From: Erythrobacter mangrovi
GTDB taxonomy: Bacteria; Pseudomonadota; Alphaproteobacteria; Sphingomonadales; Sphingomonadaceae
Assembly: GCF_013260645.1 (NCBI RefSeq)
Contig: NZ_CP053921.1
Coordinates: forward strand, 2,281,289 to 2,345,288
Length of the DNA stretch: 64,000 nt
Direction: 5' to 3'
Shown piece after piece: positions 51,166 through 59,197 of this stretch. A program made the position numbers and the translations under genes. The notes beneath the pieces were generated by a model. It worked only from the letters and a program-made list of their open reading frames with translations. It made no database searches and was not told the DNA's origin. Within the stretch, counting starts at the first letter, position 1. Each line of letters starts with the position of its first letter.

Positions 51166-51860
51166 AACAGTTTTGCCTTCCCCGTTCCGAACAGGTTCTT
51201 GCGCTCTTCCTCGGACATTTCACCCTGCCGGCGCATGTCGCTGCCCAGCGCCACCCCGCGCCGCAACCCCTCGCGCAGTTTCAGCACATCGTACCAGCGG
51301 CGCACATGCGGGAATTCCTCCAAGGGGATGCCCTGCGCCTTCCACGTGCGCACCCAGGGGAAACAGGCCATGTCGGCCACGGTGTAGTCGGGCCCGGCGA
51401 TATATTCCTGTTGCGCCAATTGCCGGTCCATCACGCCATAGACACGCAGCGCCTCGCGGTGGAAACGCTCGATCGCGTAAGGCAGTTTCTCCTCGGCATA
51501 GAGGTGGAAATGGCCATGCTGGCCCAGCGTCGGGCCGAGGTGGCCCACCTGCCAGAACAACCACTCCCGCACGCGTGAAATGCCGCGCAGGTCGGTCGGC
51601 AGGAACTGGCCCGACTTCTCCGCCAGGTAGAGCAAGACGGCACCCGATTCGAACACTGTCACCGGCTCGCCGCCATCAGCAGGCGCATGATCGATGATCG
51701 CCGGAATGCGCCCATTGGGGTTGATCGCGAGATATTCCTCGCTGTGCTGATCGCCCGCCGCAAGGTTCACCCAATGCGGCTCGTAAGGCAGCCCGCACTC
51801 CTCGAGCATGATCGCGACCTTCCACCCATTGGGTGCGGGGGCGGTGTAGAAGTGGATCAT
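51162..51860 (-). CDS. Glutathione S-transferase (YfcG/nu-like)
   Basis: A 232-residue GST. Thioredoxin-fold half MIHFYTAPAPNGWKVAIMLEECGLPYE, with NPNGRIPAIID (cis-Pro) and VFESGAVLLYLAEKSG; the helical C-terminal half has MACFPWVRTWKAQGIPLEEFPHVRRWYD. The TAPAPNGWK start resembles YfcG-type GSTs with disulfide-bond reductase activity. Coupled to the DsbA-fold isomerase gene. Confidence 0.9.
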   Translation of the reverse strand: MIHFYTAPAPNGWKVAIMLEECGLPYEPHWVNLAAGDQHSEEYLAINPNGRIPAIIDHAPADGGEPVTVFESGAVLLYLAEKSGQFLPTDLRGISRVREWLFWQVGHLGPTLGQHGHFHLYAEEKLPYAIERFHREALRVYGVMDRQLAQQEYIAGPDYTVADMACFPWVRTWKAQGIPLEEFPHVRRWYDVLKLREGLRRGVALGSDMRRQGEMSEEERKNLFGTGKAKLL

Positions 51861-52029
51861 GTTTGCGGCGTCTCCCTATTCCTGCTGCGAGCATCGGCAG
51901 CCGCACTGTGCGATGCAAGCGTTAACTCTCCCCTGCGAGCGCACGGCAGCACTTGAGGCTCATCGCGTCCAATAGTCGCCTCACCCCATTAGGGTTGCTT
52001 GTTGAACCGGAATTAAGGCCAATGCCGCA

Positions 52030-52073
52030 GATGACCTCATCAAGCCGCATGTGCGGTTTGGGGTCATCTTTTT
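52030..52073 (+). promoter_or_regulatory. Leader hairpin with U-tract before the PEK-repeat gene
   Basis: GATGACC (52030-52036) pairs with GGTCATC (52062-52068), enclosing a perfect 8-bp stem-loop AAGCCGCA-TG-TGCGGTTT, and TTTTT follows. The start codon at 52090 and its AAGGAAGG are only 10-16 bases downstream, so it may be a terminator/attenuator or an RNA thermometer-like leader. Confidence 0.65.
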
Positions 52074-52089
52074 GGGAAGGAAGGTCGCA

Positions 52090-52539
52090 ATGAACAAGAC
52101 AACTATGGCTGCATTGGCAGCAAGTCTGGCACTGATCGGTCATACGGTCAGCGCACAGGACGCCGACACGACACCGGATCCAGCCGTCGAACCAACGGAA
52201 GAGGCAGGCAACGGCGCGATCGTGACGCGTAGTGCGATCACCGAAGACCGCGAAGTGCTCGACGAGAATGGTGAACCCGTTCTGGATGAGAATGGCAGTC
52301 CCGTTGTCGAGACGGTGACCACTGGCTTCACTCAGACCGTCGAGACACCATCGGGCAACGTTCATACGCTGACCAAGCTGGACGGCCAGCGAGCCGTAGT
52401 GACCCATGAGCGCGCTGAACGCCCGGAAAAGGCAGAGAAAGCGGAACGGCCGGAACGACCCGAGAAACCCGAGAAGCCCGAGCGGCCGGAAAAGCCAGAA
52501 AAGCCGGAACGTCCTGAGAAGCCCGAACGCGGCAACTAG
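52090..52539 (+). CDS. Secreted Pro-Glu-Lys repeat protein
   Basis: A 149-residue exported protein. Signal peptide (MNKTTMAALAASLALIGHTVSAQ-D), a short domain with the direct repeat VLDENGEPVLDENGSPVVET, then about 37 residues made of [KR]-P-E triplets (RPEKPEKPERPEKPEKPERP-type). Such charged Pro-rich rods span periplasm or bind peptidoglycan in TonB-like proteins. No known function; start at 52090 with AAGGAAGG. It may be transcribed alone because a terminator follows at 52556. Confidence 0.72.
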   Translation: MNKTTMAALAASLALIGHTVSAQDADTTPDPAVEPTEEAGNGAIVTRSAITEDREVLDENGEPVLDENGSPVVETVTTGFTQTVETPSGNVHTLTKLDGQRAVVTHERAERPEKAEKAERPERPEKPEKPERPEKPEKPERPEKPERGN

Positions 52540-52555
52540 GATAGAACGCAATTGG

Positions 52556-52600
52556 GGCCCCGCCCTGCTCCATCGCGGAGTGGCGGGGCCTGTCGTTTTC
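52556..52600 (+). terminator. Hairpin terminator after the PEK-repeat gene
   Basis: GGCCCCGCC (52556-52564) pairs with GGCGGGGCC (52582-52590), followed by TGTCGTTTTC. It lies 17 bases after the stop of the PEK-repeat gene and before the outer membrane protein gene at 52615. Confidence 0.6.
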
Positions 52601-52614
52601 AAGGGAGTTCTTCG

Positions 52615-53379
52615 ATGACCAGGCTTGCGATTATCGCCTTGCCGCTTTTCCTGCTCGGGACGCCGGGAATTGCTGCTGCCCAGGACTATGTCCAGGTGGC
52701 CGCAGGCGTTGACTATTCTTCGGGCGACTATGGCGAGACCGAGGATACCGATTTCCTCGCTCTCCCACTGACGCTCAAGGTGAAGCGAGGCGACTTCGAC
52801 ATTCGCGTCACCCTGCCGTACCTGGATGTCACCGGACCGGCGAATGTCATCCCCGGCGATGGTGGCGTGCCCGGCGGAAACGGCGGAGAGATCGCCTCAC
52901 GTTCCGGCATTGGCGATGTCGTTCTTGCCGCGACCTATTCGCTCGCAATCGGCGACGCGACATGGTTCGACACCACGGGAAAGGTCAAGTTCCCGACCGC
53001 TTCGACCAGCAAGGCGCTGGGAACCGGCACGACCGATTTCACCGTCGAAGGCGAGCTGCTGCATTCATTCGGCGCCTTGAGTGCGGCCGTTCGCGGCGGT
53101 CGCCGCTTCAATGGTAGCAGCGACACCTATCCGCTCCAGGATGTGTGGCTGGCCGGTGGTGGCCTGTACCTGGCACTGGGAGACACGACTCTGGGGCTCG
53201 ACTACGATTGGCGAGATGGCTCTCTGCCAACTTCGCCCAATCGCAGCGAGATCACCGGCTCGGTGACGCACAAGCTGAACGATCGGCTGCGGCTACAGGG
53301 GTATGCTTATTCCGGGCTGGCGGATGGCAGCCCCGATATCGGCGGTGGGGCTCAGATCCTCTACCGCTTCGGCATGTAA
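52615..53379 (+). CDS. Outer membrane beta-barrel protein
   Basis: A 254-residue exported protein with a clear signal peptide (to PGIAAAQ-D). The mature chain alternates amphipathic strands (YVQVAAGVDYSSGDYG, LALPLTLKVKRGDFDIRVTLPYLDV, TLGLDYDWRDGSLP) and ends in Phe-Gly-Met, near a barrel-ending aromatic. It resembles transporter-like or MetA-pathway phenol degradation OMP families. Follows the PEK-repeat gene; both are envelope proteins and may act together. Start at 52615 has AGGGAG upstream. Confidence 0.75.
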   Translation: MTRLAIIALPLFLLGTPGIAAAQDYVQVAAGVDYSSGDYGETEDTDFLALPLTLKVKRGDFDIRVTLPYLDVTGPANVIPGDGGVPGGNGGEIASRSGIGDVVLAATYSLAIGDATWFDTTGKVKFPTASTSKALGTGTTDFTVEGELLHSFGALSAAVRGGRRFNGSSDTYPLQDVWLAGGGLYLALGDTTLGLDYDWRDGSLPTSPNRSEITGSVTHKLNDRLRLQGYAYSGLADGSPDIGGGAQILYRFGM

Positions 53380-53385
53380 CAAAGA

Positions 53386-53415
53386 AAAGGCCCGGATCAC
53401 ACGATCCGGGCCTTT
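53386..53415. terminator. Bidirectional terminator
   Basis: Perfect 13-bp stem AAAGGCCCGGATC-ACAC-GATCCGGGCCTTT, with T-runs on either strand. It sits between the convergent stops at 53379 and 53440 and can end both genes. Confidence 0.9.
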
Positions 53416-53439
53416 CAATCTGTCAATAGAGGAGCGCGT

Positions 53440-54642
53440 TTAACGCAGGCTCACCACATTGTCCGCTTCCGGACGCGTGCGGCTGCCGTCGTATAGGCTC
53501 GCCATCGGCTCGTCGGTCACGATGATGCGTTCCGCGGCGCCGAAGCCGTTGAAGTCGGTCTTCATCGCCGCGCCATAGGCGCCAAGCATGCCGATCTCGA
53601 AATAGTCGCCGGCCTGGATATCCTCGGGCAGCGGGAACGGGCCCTGCATATAGTCCGCATCGTCACAGGTCGGGCCGTAGAAGGAGAAATCCATCTCCGG
53701 CTTGATCAGGTCGTCCTCAAGCGCGCGGACCGGGAACTTCCAGTCCACGTGTGCGGCATCGAACAGCGCGCCATAGGCGCCATCGTTGATATAGAGTTCC
53801 TCGCCCCGGCGCTTCTCGACCTTGACGATCAGCGACGAGTATTCGGCGCACAGTGCACGGCCCGGTTCGCACCACAACTCGGCGTTGTAGGCGATCGGCA
53901 GGGCTTCGAACTGGCGGTGGATGATGGTGAAGAAATCCTCCAGCGGCGGAGGCTCCATCCCCGGATAGACGCTGGGGAAGCCGCCGCCGACGTCGATCAT
54001 GTCGATCACCACCGATGCTTCAGCGATCGCCGCGCGCACGCGCTCCAGCGCCTGGACATAGGCGAAGGGGGTCATCGCCTGGCTACCCACGTGGAAGCAC
54101 ACTCCCAGCCAGTCGGCATGCTGGCGGGTCTGCTGCAGCAGCTGCGGCGCCTCGGTCAGGTCGCAACCGAACTTGCTGGCGAGCGAGAGCTCGGAATATT
54201 CGCTGCTGACGCGCAGGCGCACGCACAGCCGCAGGTCCTGCGCGGCTTCGCCATCTTCACCACGGGTCGCCTCGACGATCTTCTCCAGCTCTTCGACCGA
54301 ATCGAGGCTGAAGGTACGCACGCCATGCTGGTGGTAGGCTTCACGAATCGCGCTGGGCGCCTTTACCGGGTGCATGAAGCACAGCACCGCGCCGGGCAGC
54401 ACCGATCGCACCATGCGCACTTCGGCGATCGAGGCGACATCGTAGTGGGTGATCCCGTTGTCCCACAGGATCTGCACCAGATCCGGCGACGGATTCGCCT
54501 TCACCGCATAGAGCGACTTGCCCGGAAACTTCTCAACGAAGAATCGAGCGGCGCGCGCGGCGGCGTGCGGGCGATTGAGAATGATCGGTTCGTCCGGCCG
54601 GAGGGCGCGAACTACAGACCGTGCGTCAGGAAAATGCTGCAA
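53440..54642 (-). CDS. Ornithine/lysine decarboxylase (type III fold)
   Basis: A 400-residue PLP enzyme of the alanine-racemase fold that makes putrescine (or cadaverine). PLP Lys48 in SLYAVKANPSPDLV, HVGSQ, DVGGGFPSVYPG phosphate loop, CEPGRALCAE and catalytic GPTCDDADYM Cys are all present. Start at TTG 54642 has AGGGGG about 9 bases upstream and matches the N-terminus of homologues (QHF-x-D-A); an in-frame start at 54687 would add 15 residues. With the carboxynorspermidine decarboxylase at 57269, it suggests the triamine route in this organism. Confidence 0.9.
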   Translation of the reverse strand: MQHFPDARSVVRALRPDEPIILNRPHAAARAARFFVEKFPGKSLYAVKANPSPDLVQILWDNGITHYDVASIAEVRMVRSVLPGAVLCFMHPVKAPSAIREAYHQHGVRTFSLDSVEELEKIVEATRGEDGEAAQDLRLCVRLRVSSEYSELSLASKFGCDLTEAPQLLQQTRQHADWLGVCFHVGSQAMTPFAYVQALERVRAAIAEASVVIDMIDVGGGFPSVYPGMEPPPLEDFFTIIHRQFEALPIAYNAELWCEPGRALCAEYSSLIVKVEKRRGEELYINDGAYGALFDAAHVDWKFPVRALEDDLIKPEMDFSFYGPTCDDADYMQGPFPLPEDIQAGDYFEIGMLGAYGAAMKTDFNGFGAAERIIVTDEPMASLYDGSRTRPEADNVVSLR

Positions 54643-54830
54643 CTCAAGGGACCCCCTAAACAGTCCTTGCGGACCATGAAACGACAAGCTGCCTTGCGGT
54701 TAGGAAGTCCCCTTGGGGCAGCGGGAGCGCGGCGTATAAAACCTGCATCATGAAACGCAAGTGAATATGCGCGACAAATGCGCAAGGTCGGCACGGGGTG
54801 CGGCGGGTCCTGGCTGCGGTGGATTGCGCC

Positions 54831-55721
54831 CTAGCCGCGCAGTCCCCGGCCGGTGGTACCGCGCGAGAGCGACGCCTGCGCACCGACATTGAGGAAGGGA
54901 TCGCCACCCCGCGCCGCGCTGGTCGGGCCAGAGTCGCGATAGATGCGCGCCTTGATCGCATCGTCACCGATGGGATCGAGCGGTTGCGGCTGCAGGTCGG
55001 GCAGCTCGGCATAGGTGGCATCGTCCCGCGCGGCATCGCCGCTGAGATCGCCAACTCGTTCAACCAGCAAGGGAAATGCAGCCGGCGTCCGTGCCGGATC
55101 GAGCGCGGCGAGCATGATAATACCATCGAGCACCATCGCCCGTGGCAACGTTACGCCCTTGCACAGCACGGTCACTGGCGAGCGGCCGATGCGGTCGAAC
55201 AGGTAGACCACGATATTGCCCGCGAAGGGAAACAGGTGCCCGGCGAAGTCGAGGCCAGAGCCCGACATGCGCACCTCGATCAGGCCCGAGGGGATACGCC
55301 GGATCATCCCGTAATCGTGAAACAGTTCGCCCGGCATCAGCAGCGATGGCCGCGCGGTGCGCCAGAAGCCTTCATAGGCGGCACCGCGCGAATCGATTTC
55401 CTGCGCAGCGGCCTCGCGGAATTCGCCGAGAATCGGCTCTGCCGGCGAAACGTCCGGCTGGGTCGGCGCCTCCAGCGCGAACTTGCGCGCCAGCTCTTCC
55501 GCGGGGACATACCAGTCGGCCAGACGAAAGCCTGGTAGCCGTTCTTCCATTAAGTGACTGAGACGCGACAGGTTGTGCTCGCTCGGGTGAACCGTGCCTG
55601 CCAGCCAGCGGCCGACCAGCGACTTGTCCACCCCCAGCGCCTGCGCCAGCGCGACGCGGCTCAGCGATGCTGCCTTGAGCACCATGTCGAGCTTGATCGG
55701 CAGGTCGCGTGCCGTGTCCAT
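54831..55721 (-). CDS. HTH-domain regulator-like protein
   Basis: A 296-residue protein with a Cro/C1-type HTH at about 10-55 (LDMVLKAASLSRVALAQALGVDKSLVGRWLAGTVHPSEHNLSRL). The remaining 230 residues form an unrecognised domain with alternating hydrophobic strands (SGLDFAGHLFPFAGNIVVYLFDRIG, VTVLCKGVTLPRAMVLDGIIML), which could be a ligand or sensory domain. Likely a transcription factor; target unknown. Divergent from the lipoprotein gene at 55862. Confidence 0.72.
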   Translation of the reverse strand: MDTARDLPIKLDMVLKAASLSRVALAQALGVDKSLVGRWLAGTVHPSEHNLSRLSHLMEERLPGFRLADWYVPAEELARKFALEAPTQPDVSPAEPILGEFREAAAQEIDSRGAAYEGFWRTARPSLLMPGELFHDYGMIRRIPSGLIEVRMSGSGLDFAGHLFPFAGNIVVYLFDRIGRSPVTVLCKGVTLPRAMVLDGIIMLAALDPARTPAAFPLLVERVGDLSGDAARDDATYAELPDLQPQPLDPIGDDAIKARIYRDSGPTSAARGGDPFLNVGAQASLSRGTTGRGLRG

Positions 55722-55861
55722 TGCCGTGGATTACTCCTGTGCACCGGATTTGCAACTCGGTGCATCGCGCTGCGCAGCCCGATGCATCTCACCGAATGTG
55801 CGGCGATCGCGGACATCACCCTCACCCGCCAACCATGGCGGCTTCAACAGGGAGAAGTTCG

Positions 55862-56449
55862 ATGCAAAATCGCCCATATATCGCCTGCCTTGTGGCCCTC
55901 TCGGTCATGGCTGCAGGCTGTTCCACCCGCCCGCGCAATTTCTCGGCCAATATCAGCGCGCCGGTCGCCGACCGGATGGCATTCGAGAACGACTATCGAA
56001 CCTGCGAGAAACTCGTCCGCGCAGGCCATTCGTCAAACTTCAAGGGCGCTGCGGCCACTCTTGCGACCACCGGCGTCGCGACCGTCGGGGCGGGTGCGGC
56101 CATGATGTCGACCGGGCTTGGTGGTGTGAATATCGCCACCGGCGCGGCATCGACCAGCCTCGCCGCCGTACCGGTGATCGGCATCCTAGCCGGCTTCGGG
56201 GTATCCCGCGCCATCCGCGGCGGCAAGGAACGCAAGTACAAGCGCGCAATGGGCAACTGCTTGGCCGAATACGGCTATCCGGTCGGAACCTGGACCAAGC
56301 TCAAGAAGCGTGACGATGCTGCAGCATTCGCCAGCGCCAATGCCAACGTTGTCCCGCAACCCGCGTCAGCATCGGCGGCCGAAGAGCTCACAGCCTCCAC
56401 CGACGAGGCGGCGACGCAGGTCGCTGTCATCGATCCGGCAGCCTTCTGA
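55862..56449 (+). CDS. Gly-rich lipoprotein
   Basis: A 195-residue lipoprotein with lipobox SVMAAGC (Cys20). Residues 60-120 contain GxxxG/AxxxG-rich hydrophobic stretches (TLATTGVATVGAGAAMMSTGLGG, VIGILAGFGVSRAI) that could form glycine-zipper membrane helices; two Cys (in DYRTCEKL and MGNCLAEYG) may pair. Function unknown. Start at 55862 after GGGAGAAG. A hydroxylase gene follows after 25 bases. Confidence 0.68.
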   Translation: MQNRPYIACLVALSVMAAGCSTRPRNFSANISAPVADRMAFENDYRTCEKLVRAGHSSNFKGAAATLATTGVATVGAGAAMMSTGLGGVNIATGAASTSLAAVPVIGILAGFGVSRAIRGGKERKYKRAMGNCLAEYGYPVGTWTKLKKRDDAAAFASANANVVPQPASASAAEELTASTDEAATQVAVIDPAAF

Positions 56450-56474
56450 GACTCTCGACAGGAAGGAATTCCCC

Positions 56475-57272
56475 ATGAGCAAGCAAGCGACCCTGCCCTC
56501 TGCCGATCTGGGATCCACAGGACCCGGCGGCGTGAAACGAGGGAAATCGGCCTTCATCCAGATTGCCAAGAAGGCCCGTCCCTTCTTCAACCGGCTGATG
56601 GAGCCCCATTCGCTGGTCGGGAACCAGCCGATCACCGACCCCAATGCCTTTCCATGGTTCAAGGTACTCGAAGAGGCATTCCCCGCAATCCAGGCCGAAG
56701 CCGACCGGATTCTGCTCCTTCGCAAGACGATTCCGCCTTTCCGCGATTTTGCACCGGGCCATGAGAAGATCGCTCCCAATGAGGACGACTGGCGGTCGTT
56801 CTTCTTCTGGGGCTATGGCTACCCGATTGAGGGCAACATTGCGCGCTGTCCTGATACAGCCGCAGCGGTCGCCAAGATACCCGGTCTGGTCAGCGCGCTC
56901 TACTCCGTGGTCTCGCCGGGTGCGCATATCCGGCGCCACAGGGGCGTGACCAAGGCGATCATGACGCTCCACCTGTGCCTCAGGGCCCCGACCGAAGCGG
57001 AGAAGTGCCGAATGGACGCGGATGGCCTCGTAGAGGTGTTCCGCGAGGGTCGTGCCTTCGTGCTCGACGACACATTTCCGCACGAAGTGTGGAATGATTC
57101 CGACGAAACGCGCGTCAACCTGCTGGTCCAGTTCCGCAGGCCGATGCGGCAACCCGGAATGGCGATTGCGTCACTGGTCGTGTGGTTCGTGCGGCACTCT
57201 TCCTTTGTGCAGCGTGCTCGCAAGAACCTCGACTATTGGGAGGAGGCATTTGCTGCAGCGGAGCGAGCCTAG
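56475..57272 (+). CDS. Aspartyl/asparaginyl beta-hydroxylase domain protein (LpxO-like)
   Basis: A 265-residue Fe(II)/2OG oxygenase. The jelly-roll core has His ligands in SPGAHIRRHRG (about 155-160) and HEVWNDSDETRVNLLVQF (about 206-222); RHRGVTKAIMTLHLCLRAP is the typical LpxO/AspH strand. LpxO 2-hydroxylates the secondary acyl chains of lipid A, so this enzyme may modify lipid A or a lipopeptide. Start at 56475 has GGAAGGAATT. It overlaps the convergent carboxynorspermidine decarboxylase stop by 4 bases. Confidence 0.85.
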   Translation: MSKQATLPSADLGSTGPGGVKRGKSAFIQIAKKARPFFNRLMEPHSLVGNQPITDPNAFPWFKVLEEAFPAIQAEADRILLLRKTIPPFRDFAPGHEKIAPNEDDWRSFFFWGYGYPIEGNIARCPDTAAAVAKIPGLVSALYSVVSPGAHIRRHRGVTKAIMTLHLCLRAPTEAEKCRMDADGLVEVFREGRAFVLDDTFPHEVWNDSDETRVNLLVQFRRPMRQPGMAIASLVVWFVRHSSFVQRARKNLDYWEEAFAAAERA

Positions 57273-58447
57273 CTCAGCCGGTCGCGGAAGGTTTCGTAAC
57301 CGAACTCACGGACCAGCTCGAGCTGGTCCGTGTCGCTGTCCCACAGGTAGATCGAGGGTAGCTGGACCCCATTGAAAGTGTTGGTCTTGACCATAGAGTA
57401 GTGCGCCTGGTCGAGGAAGGCGAAGCGCGTGCCGACCTCGACATCACCGGGGAAGCGATAGTCGCCGATCACATCGCCCGCGAGGCACGAAGGCCCACCG
57501 ATCCGTACTGGCTCGATGCTCTCGTCCTGCGCCTCGCCGAGCATGGCGGGACGATAGGGTGCCTCGATCACGTCGGGCATGTGGCAGGTGGCCGAGATAT
57601 CCGACACCGCCAGCGGCATGCCGTTCCACCCGGTGTCGAGCACGGTGCCGACGAGGATACCCGCATCGAGCGCCACCGCTTCGCCGGGCTCGAGATAGAT
57701 CTCGGCGCCCGTGTCTTCCTTGGCATCCTTGAGGAACTCGATCAGTTCCTCACGCTGGTAATCGGCACGGGTAATGTGGTGACCGCCGCCCATGTTGATC
57801 CACTTGAGCTGGCCGAAATAGGGTTCGAGCGCATCGAACACGACATCCCAGGTCGCATGGAGCGGATCGAAATCCTGCTCGCACAGGTTGTGGAAGTGGA
57901 TGCCGTCGACCTGCTCCATGATCTCGGGCGTCAACTGGTCGATCGGGAAGCCTAGACGGCTGCCGGGGCTCGACGGGTCATAGCGCGGCACTTCTCCTTG
58001 CGGGCTCAGCGGGTTGATGCGCAGGCCCACGTCGAAATTCTGCCCTGCGGCGCGCGCCGCCTCGAGGATCAGCGATGCACGCTCAAGCTGGCCCGGCGAA
58101 TTGAAGATCACATGATCCGACAGGCGGCAGACCTCTTCCAGCTCCTCGGGCTTGTAGGCGGCCGAATAGGTCGCGATCTCGCCATCGTAGAACTCGCTCG
58201 CCAGCCGCGCTTCCCACAGGCCGGAAGTGCACACGCCATCGAGATATTCGCCGATGATCGGCGCGGTCGACCACATGGAGAAAGCCTTGAGCGCGGCGAG
58301 TACCTTGATCCCTGCCGCATCGCGGATGTCCGCCAGCACCTGGCAATTGGCGCGCAGCTTGGCCGCATCCACCACGAAAGCGGGTGAGGTGACGCGCGAA
58401 AGGTCGAATTGGGCGAAGGCACCCGGATCGCCGGCTCTGGTTTCCAT
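57269..58447 (-). CDS. nspC: Carboxynorspermidine/carboxyspermidine decarboxylase
   Basis: A 392-residue PLP fold-III enzyme making norspermidine or spermidine from the carboxy precursor. PLP Lys54 in LAALKAFSMWS, VCTSGLWEARLA, GLRINPLSPQGEVPRYDP, HFHNLCEQDF, NMGGGHHITR, LEPGEAVALDAGILVGTVLD and GPSCLAGD (catalytic Cys). Start at 58447; the TetR gene is 7 bases upstream. The carboxy(nor)spermidine dehydrogenase partner is not in the window, unlike the usual pairing. Confidence 0.92.
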   Translation of the reverse strand: METRAGDPGAFAQFDLSRVTSPAFVVDAAKLRANCQVLADIRDAAGIKVLAALKAFSMWSTAPIIGEYLDGVCTSGLWEARLASEFYDGEIATYSAAYKPEELEEVCRLSDHVIFNSPGQLERASLILEAARAAGQNFDVGLRINPLSPQGEVPRYDPSSPGSRLGFPIDQLTPEIMEQVDGIHFHNLCEQDFDPLHATWDVVFDALEPYFGQLKWINMGGGHHITRADYQREELIEFLKDAKEDTGAEIYLEPGEAVALDAGILVGTVLDTGWNGMPLAVSDISATCHMPDVIEAPYRPAMLGEAQDESIEPVRIGGPSCLAGDVIGDYRFPGDVEVGTRFAFLDQAHYSMVKTNTFNGVQLPSIYLWDSDTDQLELVREFGYETFRDRLS

Positions 58448-58454
58448 CTCTGTT

Positions 58455-59180
58455 CTATTCTCCGGTCTTGGCGGCGACGAGCGCATCGATCTGGCGGGCT
58501 ATCGAACGGCGCACAGCGGCCACCTGTTCGGAACCGATATCGGACCAGCCCATGATCGCCTTCGACACGCGCCGGCCGTTGGTGAAGGCGATTAGATTGG
58601 AGATCAGCATCAAGGCTTCAAGGCGCGAGTCCTCTCCGGGCCGGTGCTCGCCGCGTGCGGCACTGATCAGCCGCGCTGCAAGCTCAGTCCCCGGTTGCCA
58701 CAGGTTCTCGTATAGGATCGCGAAGGCCGCACCCGGCGCGTTCATCTCCCGCGCGACAAATCCGGCCCAGATCGCAGCCTCTTCGTTGAGGACGAGCGTC
58801 TCGACGAGCGCGTCCATGAGCTGGTGCAGCCGGGCAAGAGCCTCGACCGGTTCGATCGGCGCACCGTCGGCCAGCAAGGCGATCGCTGCTGCCGATGCCG
58901 GGGCAGTCCCGGCAGCGAACCGCTCGACGATGGCGCGGGCGCATTCGACATAGAGCCCGTCTTTCGACCCGAAATGATAGTTCAGCGCCGGTTGGTTGAC
59001 GCCTGCCGCGGCAGCGATCGCCCGGGTGCTGGCCCCCTCAAGCCCATGCTCGCCAAAGGCCACGATCGCCGCATCGAGGATCGTGCGGCGCGTCTCGGCG
59101 CTCTTGGCATAGGCGCCGCGGCTGGCGGGTTCGGTCTGGGCCATGCGCGGCCCATAGGACAAGCCGCGACCAAGCTCCAT
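58455..59180 (-). CDS. TetR family regulator with C-terminal DUF1956-like domain
   Basis: A 241-residue TetR protein. HTH about 28-70: RRTILDAAIVAFGEHGLEGASTRAIAAAAGVNQPALNYHFGSKDGLYV, the CecR/AefR pattern (NQPALNYHFGSKDGLY). Start at 59180 (GGGGGAG upstream) or ATG 59144. Sits between the MpaB-like oxygenase gene (17 bases upstream) and nspC (7 bases downstream) on one transcript. The TATATC-GAGT-GATATA palindrome before the oxygenase start is the likely autoregulatory operator. Confidence 0.85.
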   Translation of the reverse strand: MELGRGLSYGPRMAQTEPASRGAYAKSAETRRTILDAAIVAFGEHGLEGASTRAIAAAAGVNQPALNYHFGSKDGLYVECARAIVERFAAGTAPASAAAIALLADGAPIEPVEALARLHQLMDALVETLVLNEEAAIWAGFVAREMNAPGAAFAILYENLWQPGTELAARLISAARGEHRPGEDSRLEALMLISNLIAFTNGRRVSKAIMGWSDIGSEQVAAVRRSIARQIDALVAAKTGE

Positions 59181-59197
59181 AGGCTCCCCCGCGCCGG

